64,000 nucleotides of DNA from Cherax quadricarinatus. Lineage: Eukaryota; Arthropoda; Malacostraca; Decapoda; Parastacidae. Position 1 is the first letter of the stretch; each line of letters opens with the position of its first letter. The DNA is taken from contig NC_091357.1 in NCBI RefSeq assembly GCF_038502225.1, forward strand, positions 1,923,494 through 1,987,493, in the 5' to 3' direction. Shown in pieces: positions 9,089-20,459 of this stretch. Below the pieces are notes generated by a model. The model made no database searches. It was not told the DNA's origin and saw only the letters and a program-made list of their open reading frames with translations. Position numbers and translations under genes: made by a program.

Positions 9089-11023
9089 ATGGCAGCCCTA
9101 GTCCATGAAACCACTACCCCCGGGCCCCTCCTTGATACCGCACCCCATTCTGACCCTGCCTTGTGTTTAGACCACTCTTCGGACACTCCTGATGCCCCTG
9201 TACCTCTTGCTGGTGCTGTTTCCTCACCCGCTTCAGGTACCGGGGCTTCGACTGACTCCTTCGATTTGTCTGAACTCCGCTCTCCTTTGACTATGCTTCC
9301 GGCTTCTCCCTCTACGGTACGGCAATTTTCGAATCGCCCACCCATTTCATGCCGGACCAACTCCGGTCCTACTCCTAAACGCCAACGTCAATCTCCTGAT
9401 GATGCTCCGTCGTTACCTTCCCATTCTACTCGGAAACGACCGACACGTCAAGCACTCCCTCTCCACGCTCAGTTTCGGACCACACAATGGACTAAATTCT
9501 TTACTTTAAGACCAACTTCTTCTTCTGCCTACCTTTCCGACCATAGTATTGCCAAAGCGCTCCTGCGTCATGTTGGCAGAGATATTTCATTTCACGCTCT
9601 CAAGAGCGGTACGCGCATCGTCACTGTCCAGAATGCTACCCAAGCTCATGATCTTTCTCTCCTTTCGAATATCGATACTACTCCTATCACTATTGAAAAA
9701 CATCTTTCTCTCAATTCTTGTAGTGGTACTGTCATTCTGCCCCATACCATAGTCCAACAGAATTTCCAGTCATGTGGCAATGACATCTTTGAACAGCTGG
9801 AACTCCAGGATCTCCCAATCCTCAAAGTAGACACTTATGTCCTTCCTGCCCGGGGGCGGAGACGTTACCCTTGCAATGTGGCTCGTTTAACTTTTGACAG
9901 CCGAGAACTCCCGTCCTCTGTATATGTCGCGGGACATCGGTTACAAGTTCGAAAGGTGATACCTACACCGCAACAATGTAGAAATTGCTGGCGTTTTGGT
10001 CACCCAGCGAAATATTGCAGATCTATGGCCGAATGCCCAGTCTGTGGTGCCGACAACCATTCTAATACATCTTGCAGTCAACCTCCATCTTGCCTTAATT
10101 GTAATGAAGCTCACCCTTCGTACTCCCGCCGTTGCCAGGTCTACTTAAATGAACGTGAAATCCGTTGCCTCAAAGAGGCAGAAGGTCTCCCTTATGCTAT
10201 GGCAGTTACTCATCTCCGCCTCCAAGGGAGACTACCCCGTGTTTCTTATTCTCGTGTTTCCAAACATCCCCCCACTTCTGGGGTCCCATCTTCTGCAGCC
10301 TCCTCTGTTGTTACCCCTCCCATAGCCATTACGGCATCTAATCCTTTTGCTGTCCTTGGCTCTGACGTCCCGACTACAACTCAGTCTGTTCTCACATCTT
10401 CGCGTCCTTCCTCACAAGCCCCAGTATCGACAAGACCTCGTACGACACCTAATACCAATCGCCCCTCTACTCAGAAGTCCAAAAAATCCACATTGCTCAA
10501 ATCTTCTTTGCCCCTTCCTTCCCTTCTTCCACCTCCACACGTTACCTTTCCAGTCTCTGTACCTAGTTCTTCCCCTCTCTCTGGCTCTATTACAAGTGTG
10601 GAGATTCACCCTCCTCCTCGTACTATGCCTTCCACCCCCGTCCCCTCCCAAGTTTCTCCCTCTTCTGTCACCTCCCAGGTTTCTACCTCTTCTGTCCCCC
10701 CCCACACTTCATCTCCAGTCCCTTACACTTTTCCCTCCCCCTCTACTTTGGTACAGTCCATTACTGTCCCAATCTTTACTCACCCTCCTCCTCCTATCTC
10801 CAATATGGTTTCCCATACATCTTTGAATTCAGAAACACTTGAAGCCATTTCAGAATATATTGCAGAGACTAAACCTTCAATGGACACTGATTCACTTCCT
10901 GTTCCTTCTCTTCCCTCTCCTCCATCTTCACAACCCCATTCTTCGCAACGCTCCGTTCCTTCGCTACTTGAACATCTTCCAATGCCACCACACGTTGACT
11001 TTTCTAACCCCTCTAGTCCGTAG
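9089..11023 (+). CDS. I-type LINE ORF1 (gag-like, three CCHC knuckles)
   Basis: The product is 644 aa, counted from the ATG at 9089 (context AACCATGG). An upstream in-frame ATG at 8888 would add a low-complexity T-run translation and is less likely. The N-terminal third is Ser/Pro/Thr-rich. An RRM-like middle region (about 145-290) precedes three zinc knuckles: CRNCWRFGHPAKYC (297-310), CPVCGADNHSNTSC (about 316-329) and CLNCNEAHPSYSRRC (about 336-350). The remainder is a long Pro/Ser-rich tail. By family it should bind the element RNA and form the cytoplasmic RNP. It ends 44 bases before ORF2. The RRM-like call is tentative; the knuckles are certain. Confidence 0.88.
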   Translation: MAALVHETTTPGPLLDTAPHSDPALCLDHSSDTPDAPVPLAGAVSSPASGTGASTDSFDLSELRSPLTMLPASPSTVRQFSNRPPISCRTNSGPTPKRQRQSPDDAPSLPSHSTRKRPTRQALPLHAQFRTTQWTKFFTLRPTSSSAYLSDHSIAKALLRHVGRDISFHALKSGTRIVTVQNATQAHDLSLLSNIDTTPITIEKHLSLNSCSGTVILPHTIVQQNFQSCGNDIFEQLELQDLPILKVDTYVLPARGRRRYPCNVARLTFDSRELPSSVYVAGHRLQVRKVIPTPQQCRNCWRFGHPAKYCRSMAECPVCGADNHSNTSCSQPPSCLNCNEAHPSYSRRCQVYLNEREIRCLKEAEGLPYAMAVTHLRLQGRLPRVSYSRVSKHPPTSGVPSSAASSVVTPPIAITASNPFAVLGSDVPTTTQSVLTSSRPSSQAPVSTRPRTTPNTNRPSTQKSKKSTLLKSSLPLPSLLPPPHVTFPVSVPSSSPLSGSITSVEIHPPPRTMPSTPVPSQVSPSSVTSQVSTSSVPPHTSSPVPYTFPSPSTLVQSITVPIFTHPPPPISNMVSHTSLNSETLEAISEYIAETKPSMDTDSLPVPSLPSPPSSQPHSSQRSVPSLLEHLPMPPHVDFSNPSSP

Positions 11024-11067
11024 GTGCCTTTACCTACAGATTCCTGATATTTTCTTCATCGCCAATC

Positions 11068-14000
11068 ATGGCCTATTTACAGTGGAATATCCGCGGCCTC
11101 AGGGGTAATCGGGGTGAGCTTCAGATGTTGCTTTCCAGGTTTTCCCCTGTTGGTGCTTGCTTACAAGAACCAAAATTACACTCGGCTGTTTTCCAACCTA
11201 TCTCAGGCTATAATTTATTGTATTCTTCGGATCCTTTCTCAGATGGGACCTTTAATGAAAGTGCCCTTCTTCTACGCAATGATATTCCGTACTGTCAACT
11301 ATTTGTCCATACCTCGCTGCATTACACTGCAGCCCGTATCCACTTGAATAAGTGGTTTACAATATGTTCTTTATATCTCTCTCCTTCTCGAGCATTTTCT
11401 ATCCCAGACTTTGCCTTTCTTGTTTCATCCTTACCACCACCACTTCTGTTACTTGGTGATTTTAATGCCCACCATTTCCTCTGGGGGGGGTCTCATTGTG
11501 ACTCACGTGGCATTCAGTTGGAGGCTTTTCTTGCCTCTCACCCCCTCCATGTTTTAAATACGGGTACTCCCACCCATTTTGATCCTCGTACTCATACTCT
11601 CTCTTGCATCGATCTATCAGTCTGCTCTTCCTCCACTGCACTAGACTTCACCTGGTCTGTTCTACCAGACTTACATGACAGCGATCATTTTCCGATCATT
11701 CTTACTTCTCCTTCCTATTCACCACCTTCCCGTAGCCCTCGCTGGCAATTTGATCGGGCAAATTGGGATCTTTACTCACACCTCACTGCTTTTAGTGAGG
11801 TTCCTTCTTCATCCTCCATTGATGAGCTCCTACACATCTTCTCGACATCAGTTTATACCGCAGCTTCTCATTCTATACCCCAAACCTCAGGCAGGCATTC
11901 TCAGAAGTGCGTGCCTTGGTGGTCTCCTGCTTGTGCTCGTGCAGTACGTTTGAAACGTGCTGCATGGGGCAGGTACCGGTACAATAGAACCGCTGAGAGA
12001 CTTGTTGATTTTAAGCAGAAGCGTGCGATCGCTCGCCGTGTCATCCGTGAAGCTAAATGCACTTGTTGGCGAGACTATGTTTCCACCATCACCTCTGCTT
12101 CTTCTATGAGTGCAGTCTGGAAAAAAGTGAGGAAATTGAGTGGTAAATACTCTCCTGACCCGGCTCCTGTTCTACGGGTCACTGGTGTTGATATAGCAAA
12201 CCCTCTCGACGTTGCCATTGAACTTGGCACACATCTGGTCCGTATTTCCCGAGGGCTCCATCTATGCCCCTCGTTTCTTTCCTCAAAGTCTGCCAGAGAG
12301 TTAGTACCCTTGGACTTTTCTTCTCTCGGAGAAGAACAGTATAATGTGCCTTTTACACTTCAAGAACTGGAGGCAACGCTCTCAGCTTGCCGATCATCGG
12401 CAGCTGGGCCTGATGACATTCATATTCGTATGTTACAACATTTACATCGGTCAGCCCTTGTAGTCCTCTTACACCTCTTCAATCTTATTTGGGCACAAGG
12501 AGTTCTTCCCCAGCTGTGGAAATCTGCCATTGTTCTCCCTTTCCGCAAACCGGGTACTACAGGACATGATGCCTCCCACTATCGCCCCATCGCTCTTACA
12601 AGTGCAGTTTGCAAAGTGATGGAACGCCTCGTAAATCGACGTTTAATGTGGTATTTAGAGACTCACAACAGTCTCTCCGCTAGTCAATATGGCTTTCGTA
12701 AGGGTCGTTCTACCATAGACCCCTTACTACGCTTGGATACGTATGTTCGTAATGCCTTTGCGAATAATCACTCAGTTATTGCCATATTTTTTGACCTTGA
12801 GAAGGCATATGACACAACTTGGAGGTATAATATTTTGGCCCAGGCCCATTCCTTAGGCCTCCGAGGCAATCTACCATCCTTCCTTAAGAACTTTTTAACT
12901 GACAGACATTTCCGTGTTCGAGTCAATAATGTTCTTTCCCCGGACTTCGTCCAAGCTGAAGGTGTCCCTCAGGGATGTGTTCTAAGCACAACACTTTTTC
13001 TCCTTGCTATAAATGATTTGGCCTCTGTTCTTCCACCCAATATTTGGTCATCACTCTATGTTGATGACTTCGCTATTGCTTGTGCAGGCGCTGACTGTCA
13101 CCTTATTGCAGTTTCTCTCCAGCATGCGGTCGACCGTGTTTCCACTTGGGCCACCACACATGGGTTTAAATTTTCAAGTACCAAAACTCACCAAATTACT
13201 TTCACTAGACGCTCTGTTATCTCCGATCATCCTTTGTATCTCTATGGCTCCCGTATCCCCGAACGTGATACAGTCAGGTTTCTAGGCCTTCTCTTTGACC
13301 GTCGGTTAACCTGGAAACCTCACATTACCTCTCTGAAGGCAACTTGTCACAGCCGGCTAAACCTTCTTAAAACGCTTGCTCATCTTTCCTGGGGAGCTGA
13401 TCGTCGAACTCTGCTTCGCCTACATTCAGCCCTCGTTTTATCGAAACTCGATTATGGTGACCAGATTTATTCCGCGGCCTCTCCTGCTACTCTCTCTAGC
13501 CTTAACTCTATCCATCACCAAGGCTTACGTTTGTGCCTTGGTGCTTTTCGCTCTTCCCCTGTTGAGAGCCTCTATACAGAAGCAAATGTTCCATCCTTGT
13601 CTGATCGCCGTGATGCCCATTGCCTTCGTTACTATGTACGCTCTCACGATCTACACAATCCTTCCATTTATAGAATGGTCACCGATATTAGTAGACATTC
13701 TTTATTCGTTCGCCGCCCCTGTTTGCTCCGTCCCTTTTCTCTTCGCCTACTTTCACTCTTGTCTTCCCTTCAGTTACCACCTTTATATGTTCATGTAGCA
13801 TCTCACTTTTCCCTACCCCCCTGGGAAGTTCCAGCTGTTCGGGTCTGTTCTTTCTCACTCCCTTGCTCGAAAGCTCAACTGCCTACGGTGGCTTCCCGCT
13901 CTCTTTTTCTTGATCACTTCCACTCTCATTCTCATGCCACCGCTGTGTACACAGATGGCTCTAAGTCTTCAGACGGCGTCGGATTCGCAGCAGTGTTTCC

Positions 14001-14769
14001 GGACAGCGTCGTACGAGGGCATTTACTATCTTCAGCTAGCATTTTTACTGCTGAACTGTATGCCATTCTTGCAGCACTTATTCGTATCGCATCTATGCCT
14101 GTGTCATCATTTGTAGTAGTCTCAGACTCCCTTAGTGCTCTACAGGCTATTCGAAAATTTGATACATCTCATCCCCTAGTTCTCCGTATCCAACTTTGGC
14201 TACGCCGTATCTCTACCAAACATAAAGATATTGTTTTTTGTTGGGTCCCTGGTCATGTCGCCGTACAGGGCAATGAACAGGCAGACACTGCTGCGCGGTC
14301 AGCAGTATATGACCTACCAATTTCCTATCGAGGTGTTCCATTTCTGGACTATTTTGCTGCAATAGCTACCCACCTTCGCACCCGTTGGCAACAACGTTGG
14401 TCAACTCTGCTCGGTAACAAACTTCATTCTATTAAACCGAGCATAGGTTACTGGCCGTCTTCTTGTCATCAGTGCCGAGGTTGGGAGACCACTCTCTCCC
14501 GCCTTCGCATTGGCCACACTCGTCTTACTCATGGGTATCTCATGGAGAGGCACCCTGTTCCTCTCTGTGAGCAGTGTCAAGTTCCAGTATCGATTAGCCA
14601 CATTCTGTTAGACTGCCCTCTCTATCAACGAGCACGCAGAATTTACCTCCAACGTCGTCTTCGTTCTCCTACTCTCTCTTTACCTTCCCTTCTTGCTGAT
14701 GGACCCTCCTTTAATCCTGACTCTCTCATTGACTTCTTGACAACGACTGATTTACTCCACAAACTCTGA
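11068..14769 (+). CDS. I-type LINE ORF2 polyprotein (APE endonuclease, RT, RNase H)
   Basis: The product is 1233 aa with no interruption. The APE-type endonuclease is at the N terminus: QWNIRG (5-10), LQEPKL with the catalytic Glu (34), LGDFNAHH (129-136) and SDH (205-207). The RT follows, with AAGPDDIHIRML, YGFRKGRSTID, FFDLEKAYDT, GVPQGCVLSTTLF and the catalytic YVDD at 664-667. RNase H is C-terminal (YTDGS 961-965, AELYAILAAL, VSDSLSALQ, WVPGHVAVQGNEQAD), and then a Cys/His motif CEQCQVPVSISHILLDC. By family it nicks the target and primes reverse transcription on it. All catalytic residues I can check are present, so activity is possible. Translation is probably by re-initiation after ORF1, 44 bases upstream. 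Confidence 0.93.
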   Translation: MAYLQWNIRGLRGNRGELQMLLSRFSPVGACLQEPKLHSAVFQPISGYNLLYSSDPFSDGTFNESALLLRNDIPYCQLFVHTSLHYTAARIHLNKWFTICSLYLSPSRAFSIPDFAFLVSSLPPPLLLLGDFNAHHFLWGGSHCDSRGIQLEAFLASHPLHVLNTGTPTHFDPRTHTLSCIDLSVCSSSTALDFTWSVLPDLHDSDHFPIILTSPSYSPPSRSPRWQFDRANWDLYSHLTAFSEVPSSSSIDELLHIFSTSVYTAASHSIPQTSGRHSQKCVPWWSPACARAVRLKRAAWGRYRYNRTAERLVDFKQKRAIARRVIREAKCTCWRDYVSTITSASSMSAVWKKVRKLSGKYSPDPAPVLRVTGVDIANPLDVAIELGTHLVRISRGLHLCPSFLSSKSARELVPLDFSSLGEEQYNVPFTLQELEATLSACRSSAAGPDDIHIRMLQHLHRSALVVLLHLFNLIWAQGVLPQLWKSAIVLPFRKPGTTGHDASHYRPIALTSAVCKVMERLVNRRLMWYLETHNSLSASQYGFRKGRSTIDPLLRLDTYVRNAFANNHSVIAIFFDLEKAYDTTWRYNILAQAHSLGLRGNLPSFLKNFLTDRHFRVRVNNVLSPDFVQAEGVPQGCVLSTTLFLLAINDLASVLPPNIWSSLYVDDFAIACAGADCHLIAVSLQHAVDRVSTWATTHGFKFSSTKTHQITFTRRSVISDHPLYLYGSRIPERDTVRFLGLLFDRRLTWKPHITSLKATCHSRLNLLKTLAHLSWGADRRTLLRLHSALVLSKLDYGDQIYSAASPATLSSLNSIHHQGLRLCLGAFRSSPVESLYTEANVPSLSDRRDAHCLRYYVRSHDLHNPSIYRMVTDISRHSLFVRRPCLLRPFSLRLLSLLSSLQLPPLYVHVASHFSLPPWEVPAVRVCSFSLPCSKAQLPTVASRSLFLDHFHSHSHATAVYTDGSKSSDGVGFAAVFPDSVVRGHLLSSASIFTAELYAILAALIRIASMPVSSFVVVSDSLSALQAIRKFDTSHPLVLRIQLWLRRISTKHKDIVFCWVPGHVAVQGNEQADTAARSAVYDLPISYRGVPFLDYFAAIATHLRTRWQQRWSTLLGNKLHSIKPSIGYWPSSCHQCRGWETTLSRLRIGHTRLTHGYLMERHPVPLCEQCQVPVSISHILLDCPLYQRARRIYLQRRLRSPTLSLPSLLADGPSFNPDSLIDFLTTTDLLHKL

Positions 14770-14975
14770 TGATACTTTTCGCACTCCCCTCAGCCCTTTC
14801 TAGTTCAGTCTCTTGCTGCCCTTTACCCTTTCACCATCCACTGCCCCGCTGTTATCCGTAACCTGTTGCTCATCCATCTCCCTTTTGCCACCTGATGCCC
14901 TCGCTTCCTTCCTGCCCTGCAGCGCTGTATAGTCCTTGTGGCTTAGCGCTTCTTTTTGATTATAATAATAATAAT
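14770..14975 (+). other. I-type LINE 3' UTR and (TAA)n tail
   Basis: The last part, CAGCGCTGTATAGTCC ... TGGCTTAGCGCTTC ... GATTATAATAATAATAAT (14921-14975), is nearly the same as the 3' end of the short elements at 22805, 36073 and 44916. It holds a small stem (AGCGCT ... AGCGCT) and is the likely RT recognition end. Confidence 0.8.
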
Positions 14976-15770
14976 GGTAAGTGGAAAATGGCAAATGTAA
15001 TACCTATTTACAAGGCAGGTGACAGGTCCTTGGCTCCGAACTATAGACCAATAAGCCTTACCTCCATAGTGGGGAAAATTTATGGAATCAATAATTGCCG
15101 AAGCAATTCGTAGCTATCTTGACAGGTACAGATTGATTAATGAATCTCAACACGGTTTTACAAAGGAGCGTTCCTGTCTTACGAATTTACTAACTATTTT
15201 CACTAAGGTGTTTGAGGAGGTAGATCATGGTAATGAATATGATATTGTGTATATTGAGGAAACTTAAGGCACACGGAATAGGAGGAGAAATTTTTTCCTG
15301 GGTAGAGGCATGGCTAACAAATAGACAGCAGAGAGTTTGCACAAATGGGGAGAAATCAGAATGGGGGCACGTCACATACGGTGTTCCTCAGGGGTCAGTG
15401 TTTCGCCCGTTGTTGTTCACAATTTACATAAACGACATAGATGAGGGAATAAATTACGACATAAGCAAATTTGCTGATGACACCAAAATAGGCCGTCCAA
15501 TTCATTCTAATGAGGATACTAGAGCACTCCAGGATGATTTGAATAGACTGATGCAATGGTCGGAGAAGTGGCAGATGCAGTTTAATATTGGCAAATGCAA
15601 AGTTCTAAATGTTGGACAGTTAATAACCATGCCACATATAAACTAAATAATGTAGATCTTAATACTACTGATTGCGAAAAGGATTTAGGAGTTCTGGTTA
15701 GCAGTAATCTAAAACCAAGACAACAGTGCATTAGTGTTCGCAATAAAGCTAACAGAATTCTTGGCTTCAT

Positions 15771-15782
15771 ATCTAGAAGTAT
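15771..15782. repeat. target-site duplication of Penelope-like pair 1 (left)
   Basis: ATCTAGAAGTAT is repeated at 20212-20223. Both copies lie in CR1 coding sequence (GFISRSI region). Confidence 0.88.
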
Positions 15783-15812
15783 GCAAAACAACCACTCTGA
15801 AAGAATAGAGAA

Positions 15813-15852
15813 ATTCCAAGCGCTTTCGTGACTACTCACATTATCAAGGAAC
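15813..15852 (-). ncRNA. hammerhead-like motif with U3/A8 core, Penelope pair 1, left end
   Basis: This is the inverse of the motif described at 20105-20144, with the same stems and core. It is oriented with the full-length minus-strand copy and lies downstream of its reading frame. Confidence 0.55.
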
Positions 15853-15988
15853 TATGAAAGTGAAGCATCCAAGGAAGCTATATAAGGGGTCGGCCAGCAC
15901 CTCACTATCAGATCCCACAACGGTTAAACACGTGACGCGCGGCGAGCCAACTTGGATAGGTCCTTTGCAAAACTCACCCCCAAGCTAT

Positions 15989-18392
15989 TTATTTGTCCAG
16001 TGTATTATTAAATTCTACCCAAATTCTATTAATTATAAATGGATCTAATTTATATAAACCAAAGGAAATATTCATATTATTGTCAAAACTGCTTTTTATG
16101 AAACAAGATTCAATTATATTCCTGTCGACCATGGACTTGCTTGATACTACTTTCTCAACTTTTTGAAAATCAATTGGATGGTTAAAATCTCTTACATGAA
16201 TAAATAGAGCATTGGAATCTTGTCCAGTTCTAATGCTATATTTATGTTGTTTTAATCTTAGTTCGAGATTTTTACCAGTTTGACCGTAATAAACTTTATC
16301 GCAAATTTTACAAGGAATCTTATAGACACATCCATCAGCATTTTGGGGGGAATTCTTAATCAAAAGTTTTTTTACTGTATCAAGATTTTTGAATACAACT
16401 TTAATATTAAAAGTCTTAAGAAGAGAAGGCATATCAACCAAGTTTTCATGGTAAGGGAGAACCAACATATTTTTAGTTGAATAAGGCTGGTTGCCCTTTT
16501 TTGGATTATAAAAAGTGTTCCTAGCAAGTTTAAAAGATTTATCAATTACATTTCTTGGGTATTTTAAATCATTACCTATTTCATAAATTTTGGATATTTC
16601 CTCATCTATGAACTCAGGACTACAAATTCGTAAAGCTCTCAAAAACATTGATGAGAAAACAGACAGTTTGACTCTATCTTGATGCGAGGAATAATAGTGG
16701 ACATAGGAACAGTTATTTGTAGGTTTTTCTGTAAATTTTAAAATTGAATTCATTATTACCCTTAATAATTAAAACATCTAGAAAAGGCAATGAGTTATTT
16801 TCTTCAAACTCAACAGTAAAGTTTATAGAATGGGCTAAGCTATTTAATTTTCCAAGAAAATGGTGTATATCTACATTTTTGGGCATAAGACACAAAATAT
16901 CATCAACATATCTGAACCATTTAGCTCTATTAGGGAGGATTGTGTTAAGCAACCTTGTTTCAAAAAATTCCATGTATAGGTTACTAAGAACAGGTGAAAG
17001 AGGATTTCCCATTGCCATACCAAACTTCTGAGTGTAAAACTTATCATTAAATACAAATTTTGCATCAACAATGCAAAGTTTAATAAGTTTAATGATAGTA
17101 GGAACTGGCAATGGTAAATCATAGTTAACGAGTTCTTCAGATAAGAAACTTAATAAATCATCAACAGGAACTTTCGTAAACAAGGAAGTAACATCAAAAC
17201 TAACCATGTTAAAATCATTTAAGTCAGTCAAGGAGCTTAATTTATCAACCAAGTCTATGTTGTTTTTAACATTAAAGTTAGAAATTTTGCCAACAATAGG
17301 GCTCAAAATATCAACAAGCCATTTGGATAATTTATATGAAACTGACCCTATGGAGCTAATAATTGGTCTGACTGGATTCCCTGGTTTGTGTGTTTTTATT
17401 AGTCCATACATGTAAGGTAAAGATGGATTAGTGGAAGTAAATTGTTTGACTAATTCATCTTTGCCTTTCAGTAGAAGTTTTATTGTTTTATTGAAATTGC
17501 TGTTAACGGTTTCTAGGGGATTTTTCCTAAGTTTAGAATAGGTTTCAGTATCATCTAAGAGATTATTCATTTTTTCTTGGTAATCATTTTCTTTCATAAT
17601 TACTATTGCATTTATTTTGTCTGCTTTAGTAAGGCGCAAATTTTTATTGTTATTAAGTGTATCATAAGACTTAAAGAATCTTTGAGGGCAATTGGGAATG
17701 TTTGGTTTTAACATAGAGCTGTATACCATTCCTTTACTAATATTAATTTCATCAGAGGATAAATCAGAAAATTTTTCAAAGTTACAAAAGGCTTTTGCAA
17801 TTTCAACATTATTAAGTTTTTTTGAAGTTGCAAAACTTAGGCCAAAACCTAGAGCAGCAGTTGTATGTTTGTCTAAAATTTCATCTGATAAGTTAATTAC
17901 AAAATTGTTATTAGCATGCTTTGTCCAATCACTATTTTCAATTAAAATGTCTAATTTTCTTTGTAGTTTGCTCTTGAGTTCATTACAAATTCTTCTGAGT
18001 TTATTATAGCAATGATCCAACATACTGTGTTTCCATTCTGATGGAATGGCCTGATTAAAAGAGTATTTTTTGTTTCTCAATATTTTGAATGCTTCCTTCT
18101 CCTGTATTTTAGTTATTTCAATATGTTTCTGAAGAATAATTCTCATAAAATCATCAAAAGGACGATCTCTCATGTCAAGGAGTCTATTGGGTAAAAGAGA
18201 CTTGGGCAGAACTTGTTCATTTAAACAATTTTTTAAAAAATTAAGTCGAATTTTTAACTTGTGGGACTTGATCAGTGCAGAAGAAAACTGTGAAACAAAA
18301 GATATAAGATTAGGAAAGCTTATCGAGAACATTCTGAAGAGTCGTGTGGTATCCATTAATGCAATAAGATCACAGTAAACAGGTGATTTCAA
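15989..18392 (-). pseudogene. Penelope-like RT + GIY-YIG ORF, full-length copy, one frameshift
   Basis: The upstream frame (18392-16713, 559 aa) holds the long N-terminal region and the RT: MYGLIKTHKPGNPVRPI, SFDVTSLFTKVPVDDLL, GMAMGNPLSPVLSNLYME, the catalytic YVDDILCL, and LPFLDVLI. The second frame (16753-15989) holds the C-terminal region with GIY-YIG nuclease: GCVYKIPCKICDKVYYGQTG, then NLELRLKQH and IIESCFI. The frames split near 16735, where this copy has one more A in an A-run than the plus-strand copy. The real start may be MDTTRLF, 12 codons inside the long frame. The combined length is typical of Penelope-like proteins (about 800 aa). By family, RT with a GIY-YIG endonuclease performs target-primed integration. 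Confidence 0.9.
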
Positions 18393-18397
18393 AATAA

Positions 18398-19968
18398 TCT
18401 CTTAGATGATACTGAAACCTATTCTAAACTTAGGAAAAATCCCCTAGAAACCGTTAACAGCAATTTCAATAAAACAATAAAACTTCTACTGAAAGGCAAA
18501 GATGAATTAGTCAAACAATTTACTTCCACTAATCCATCTTTACCTTACATGTATGGACTAATAAAAACACACAAACCAGGGAATCCAGTCAGACCAATTA
18601 TTAGCTCCATAGGGTCAGTTTCATATAAATTATCCAAATGGCTTGTTGATATTTTGAGCCCTATTGTTGGCAAAATTTCTAACTTTAATGTTAAAAACAA
18701 CATAGACTTGGTTGATAAATTAAGCTCCTTGACTGACTTAAATGATTTTAACATGATTAGTTTTGATGTTACTTCCTTGTTTACGAAAGTTCCTGTTGAT
18801 GATTTATTATGTTTCTTATCTGAAGAACTCGTTAACTATGATTTACCATTGCCAGTTCCTACTATCATTAAACTTATTAAACTTTGCATTGTTGATGCAA
18901 AATATGTATTTAATGATAAGTTTTACACTCAGAAGTTTGGTATGGCAATGGGAAATCCTCTTTCACCTGTTCTTAGTAACCTATACATGGAATTTTTTGA
19001 AACAAGGTTGCTTAACACAATCCTCCCTAATAGAGCTAAATGGTTCAGATATGTTGATGATATTTTGTGTCTTATGCCCAAAAATGTAGATATACACCAT
19101 TTTCTTGGAAAATTAAATAGCTTAGCCCATTCTATAAACTTTACTGTTGAGTTTGAAGAAAATAACTCATTGCCTTTTCTAGATGTTTTAATTATTAAGG
19201 GTAATAATGAATTCAATTATAAAATTTACAGAAAACCTACAAATAACTGTTCCTATGTCCACTATTATTCCTCGCATCAAGATAGTCAAACTGTCTGTTT
19301 TCTCATCAATGTTTTTGAGAGCTTTACGAATTTGTAGTCCTGAGTTCTTAGATGAGGAAATATCCAAAATTTATGAAATAGGTAATGATTTAAAATACCC
19401 AAGAAATGTAATTGATAAATCTTTTAAACTTGCTAGGAACACTTTTTATAATCCAAAAAAGGGCAACCAGCCTTATTCAACTAAAAATATGTTGGTTCTC
19501 CCTTACCATGAAAACTTGGTTGATATGCCTTCTCTTCTTAAGACTTTTAATATTAAAGTTGTATTCAAAAATCTTGATACAGTAAAAAAACTTTTGATTA
19601 AGAATTCCCCCCAAAATGCTGATGGATGTGTCTATAAGATTCCTTGTAAAATTTGCGATAAAGTTTATTACGGTCAAACTGGTAAAAATCTCGAACTAAG
19701 ATTAAAACAACATAAATATAGCATTAGAACTGGACAAGATTCCAATGCTCTATTTATTCATGTAAGAGATTTTAACCATCCAATTGATTTTCAAAAAGTT
19801 GAGAAAGTAGTATCAAGCAAGTCCATGGTCGACAGGAATATAATTGAATCTTGTTTCATAAAAAGCAGTTTTGACAATAATATGAATATTTCCTTTGGTT
19901 TATATAAATTAGATCCATTTATAATTAATAGAATTTGGGTAGAATTTAATAATACACTGGACAAATAA
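18398..19968 (+). pseudogene. Penelope-like ORF, 5'-truncated inverted copy, one frameshift
   Basis: The plus-strand copy begins inside the RT region (LLDDTETYSKL at about 18398). It carries the same RT motifs, with YVDDILCL in the frame 18549-19337, and GIY-YIG (CVYKIPCKICDKVYYGQTG) in the frame 19207-19968. It reads through the site of the other copy's A insertion but lacks two bases near 19282 (HQD/SQTV), which shifts the frame there instead. The two copies therefore carry different, independent lesions. Few other differences are seen. Confidence 0.88.
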
Positions 19969-20104
19969 ATAGCTTGGGGGTGAGTTTTTCAAAGGACCTA
20001 TCCAAGTTGGCTCGCCGCGCGTCACGTGTTTAACCGTTGTGGGATCTGATAGTGAGGTGCTGGCCGACCCCTTATATAGCTTCCTTGGATGCTTCGCTTT
20101 CATA

Positions 20105-20144
20105 GTTCCTTGATAATGTGAGTAGTCACGAAAGCGCTTGGAAT
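20105..20144 (+). ncRNA. hammerhead-like motif with U3/A8 core, Penelope pair 1, right end
   Basis: Stem I is GUUCC (20105-20109) with GGAAU (20140-20144). The core is UUGAUAA (20110-20116) in place of CUGANGA, with one extra U. Stem II is GUGA/UCAC with a GUAG loop (20118-20129), then GAA. Stem III is palindromic AGCGCU (20133-20138), and U20139 is the cleavage position. C3 to U and G8 to A preserve the tertiary 3-8 base pair. This is my manual fold; activity is unknown. Confidence 0.55.
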
Positions 20145-20459
20145 TTCTCTATTCTTTCAGAGTGGTTGTTTTGCATATTTTGAAATCACCTGTTTACTGT
20201 GATCTTATTGCATCTAGAAGTATAAATAATAGAAGTCCTCAGGTTGTTCTTCAACTCTATATATCTTTGGTTAGGCCTCAGACTATGCTGCTCAGTTCTG
20301 GTCACCGTATTACAGAATGGATATAAATGCTCTGGAAAACATACAGAGAAGGATGACAAAGATGATCCCATGTATCAGAAATCTTCCCTATGAGGATAGA
20401 CTGAGGGCCCTGAATCTGCACTCCCTCGAAAGGCGTAGAATTAGGGAGGATATGATCGA

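Larger units (their letters stand above)
8352..14975 (+). mobile_element. complete I-type non-LTR retrotransposon, both ORFs open
   Basis: This 6.6-kb element has an 11-bp target-site duplication, a 737-bp 5' UTR starting with a foldable HDV-like ribozyme, ORF1 with three CCHC knuckles, ORF2 with APE endonuclease, RT, RNase H and a Cys/His tail, and a 3' UTR ending TTGATTATAATAATAATAAT. RNase H plus a (TAA)n tail point to the I superfamily; I cannot place it more finely. Both frames are uninterrupted, so this is a young insertion and a possible source copy. Truncated relatives lie at 1921-3090 and 43153-44169, and short partners at 22809, 36073 and 44916. Confidence 0.92.
15783..20211. mobile_element. 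Penelope-like element pair 1 (AT-rich), head-to-head copies
   Basis: A full-length copy on the minus strand (18395 down to 15783) is joined at about 18396 to a 5'-truncated plus-strand copy (18396-20211). The outer ends are inverted repeats (15783... and ...20174). The right side carries a 37-base extension (20175-20211) whose inverse is also at 18361-18395. Joined full and partial copies are the hallmark of Penelope-like retroelements. The two copies are almost identical, so insertion was recent. Each outer end carries a hammerhead-like motif. Confidence 0.88.
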
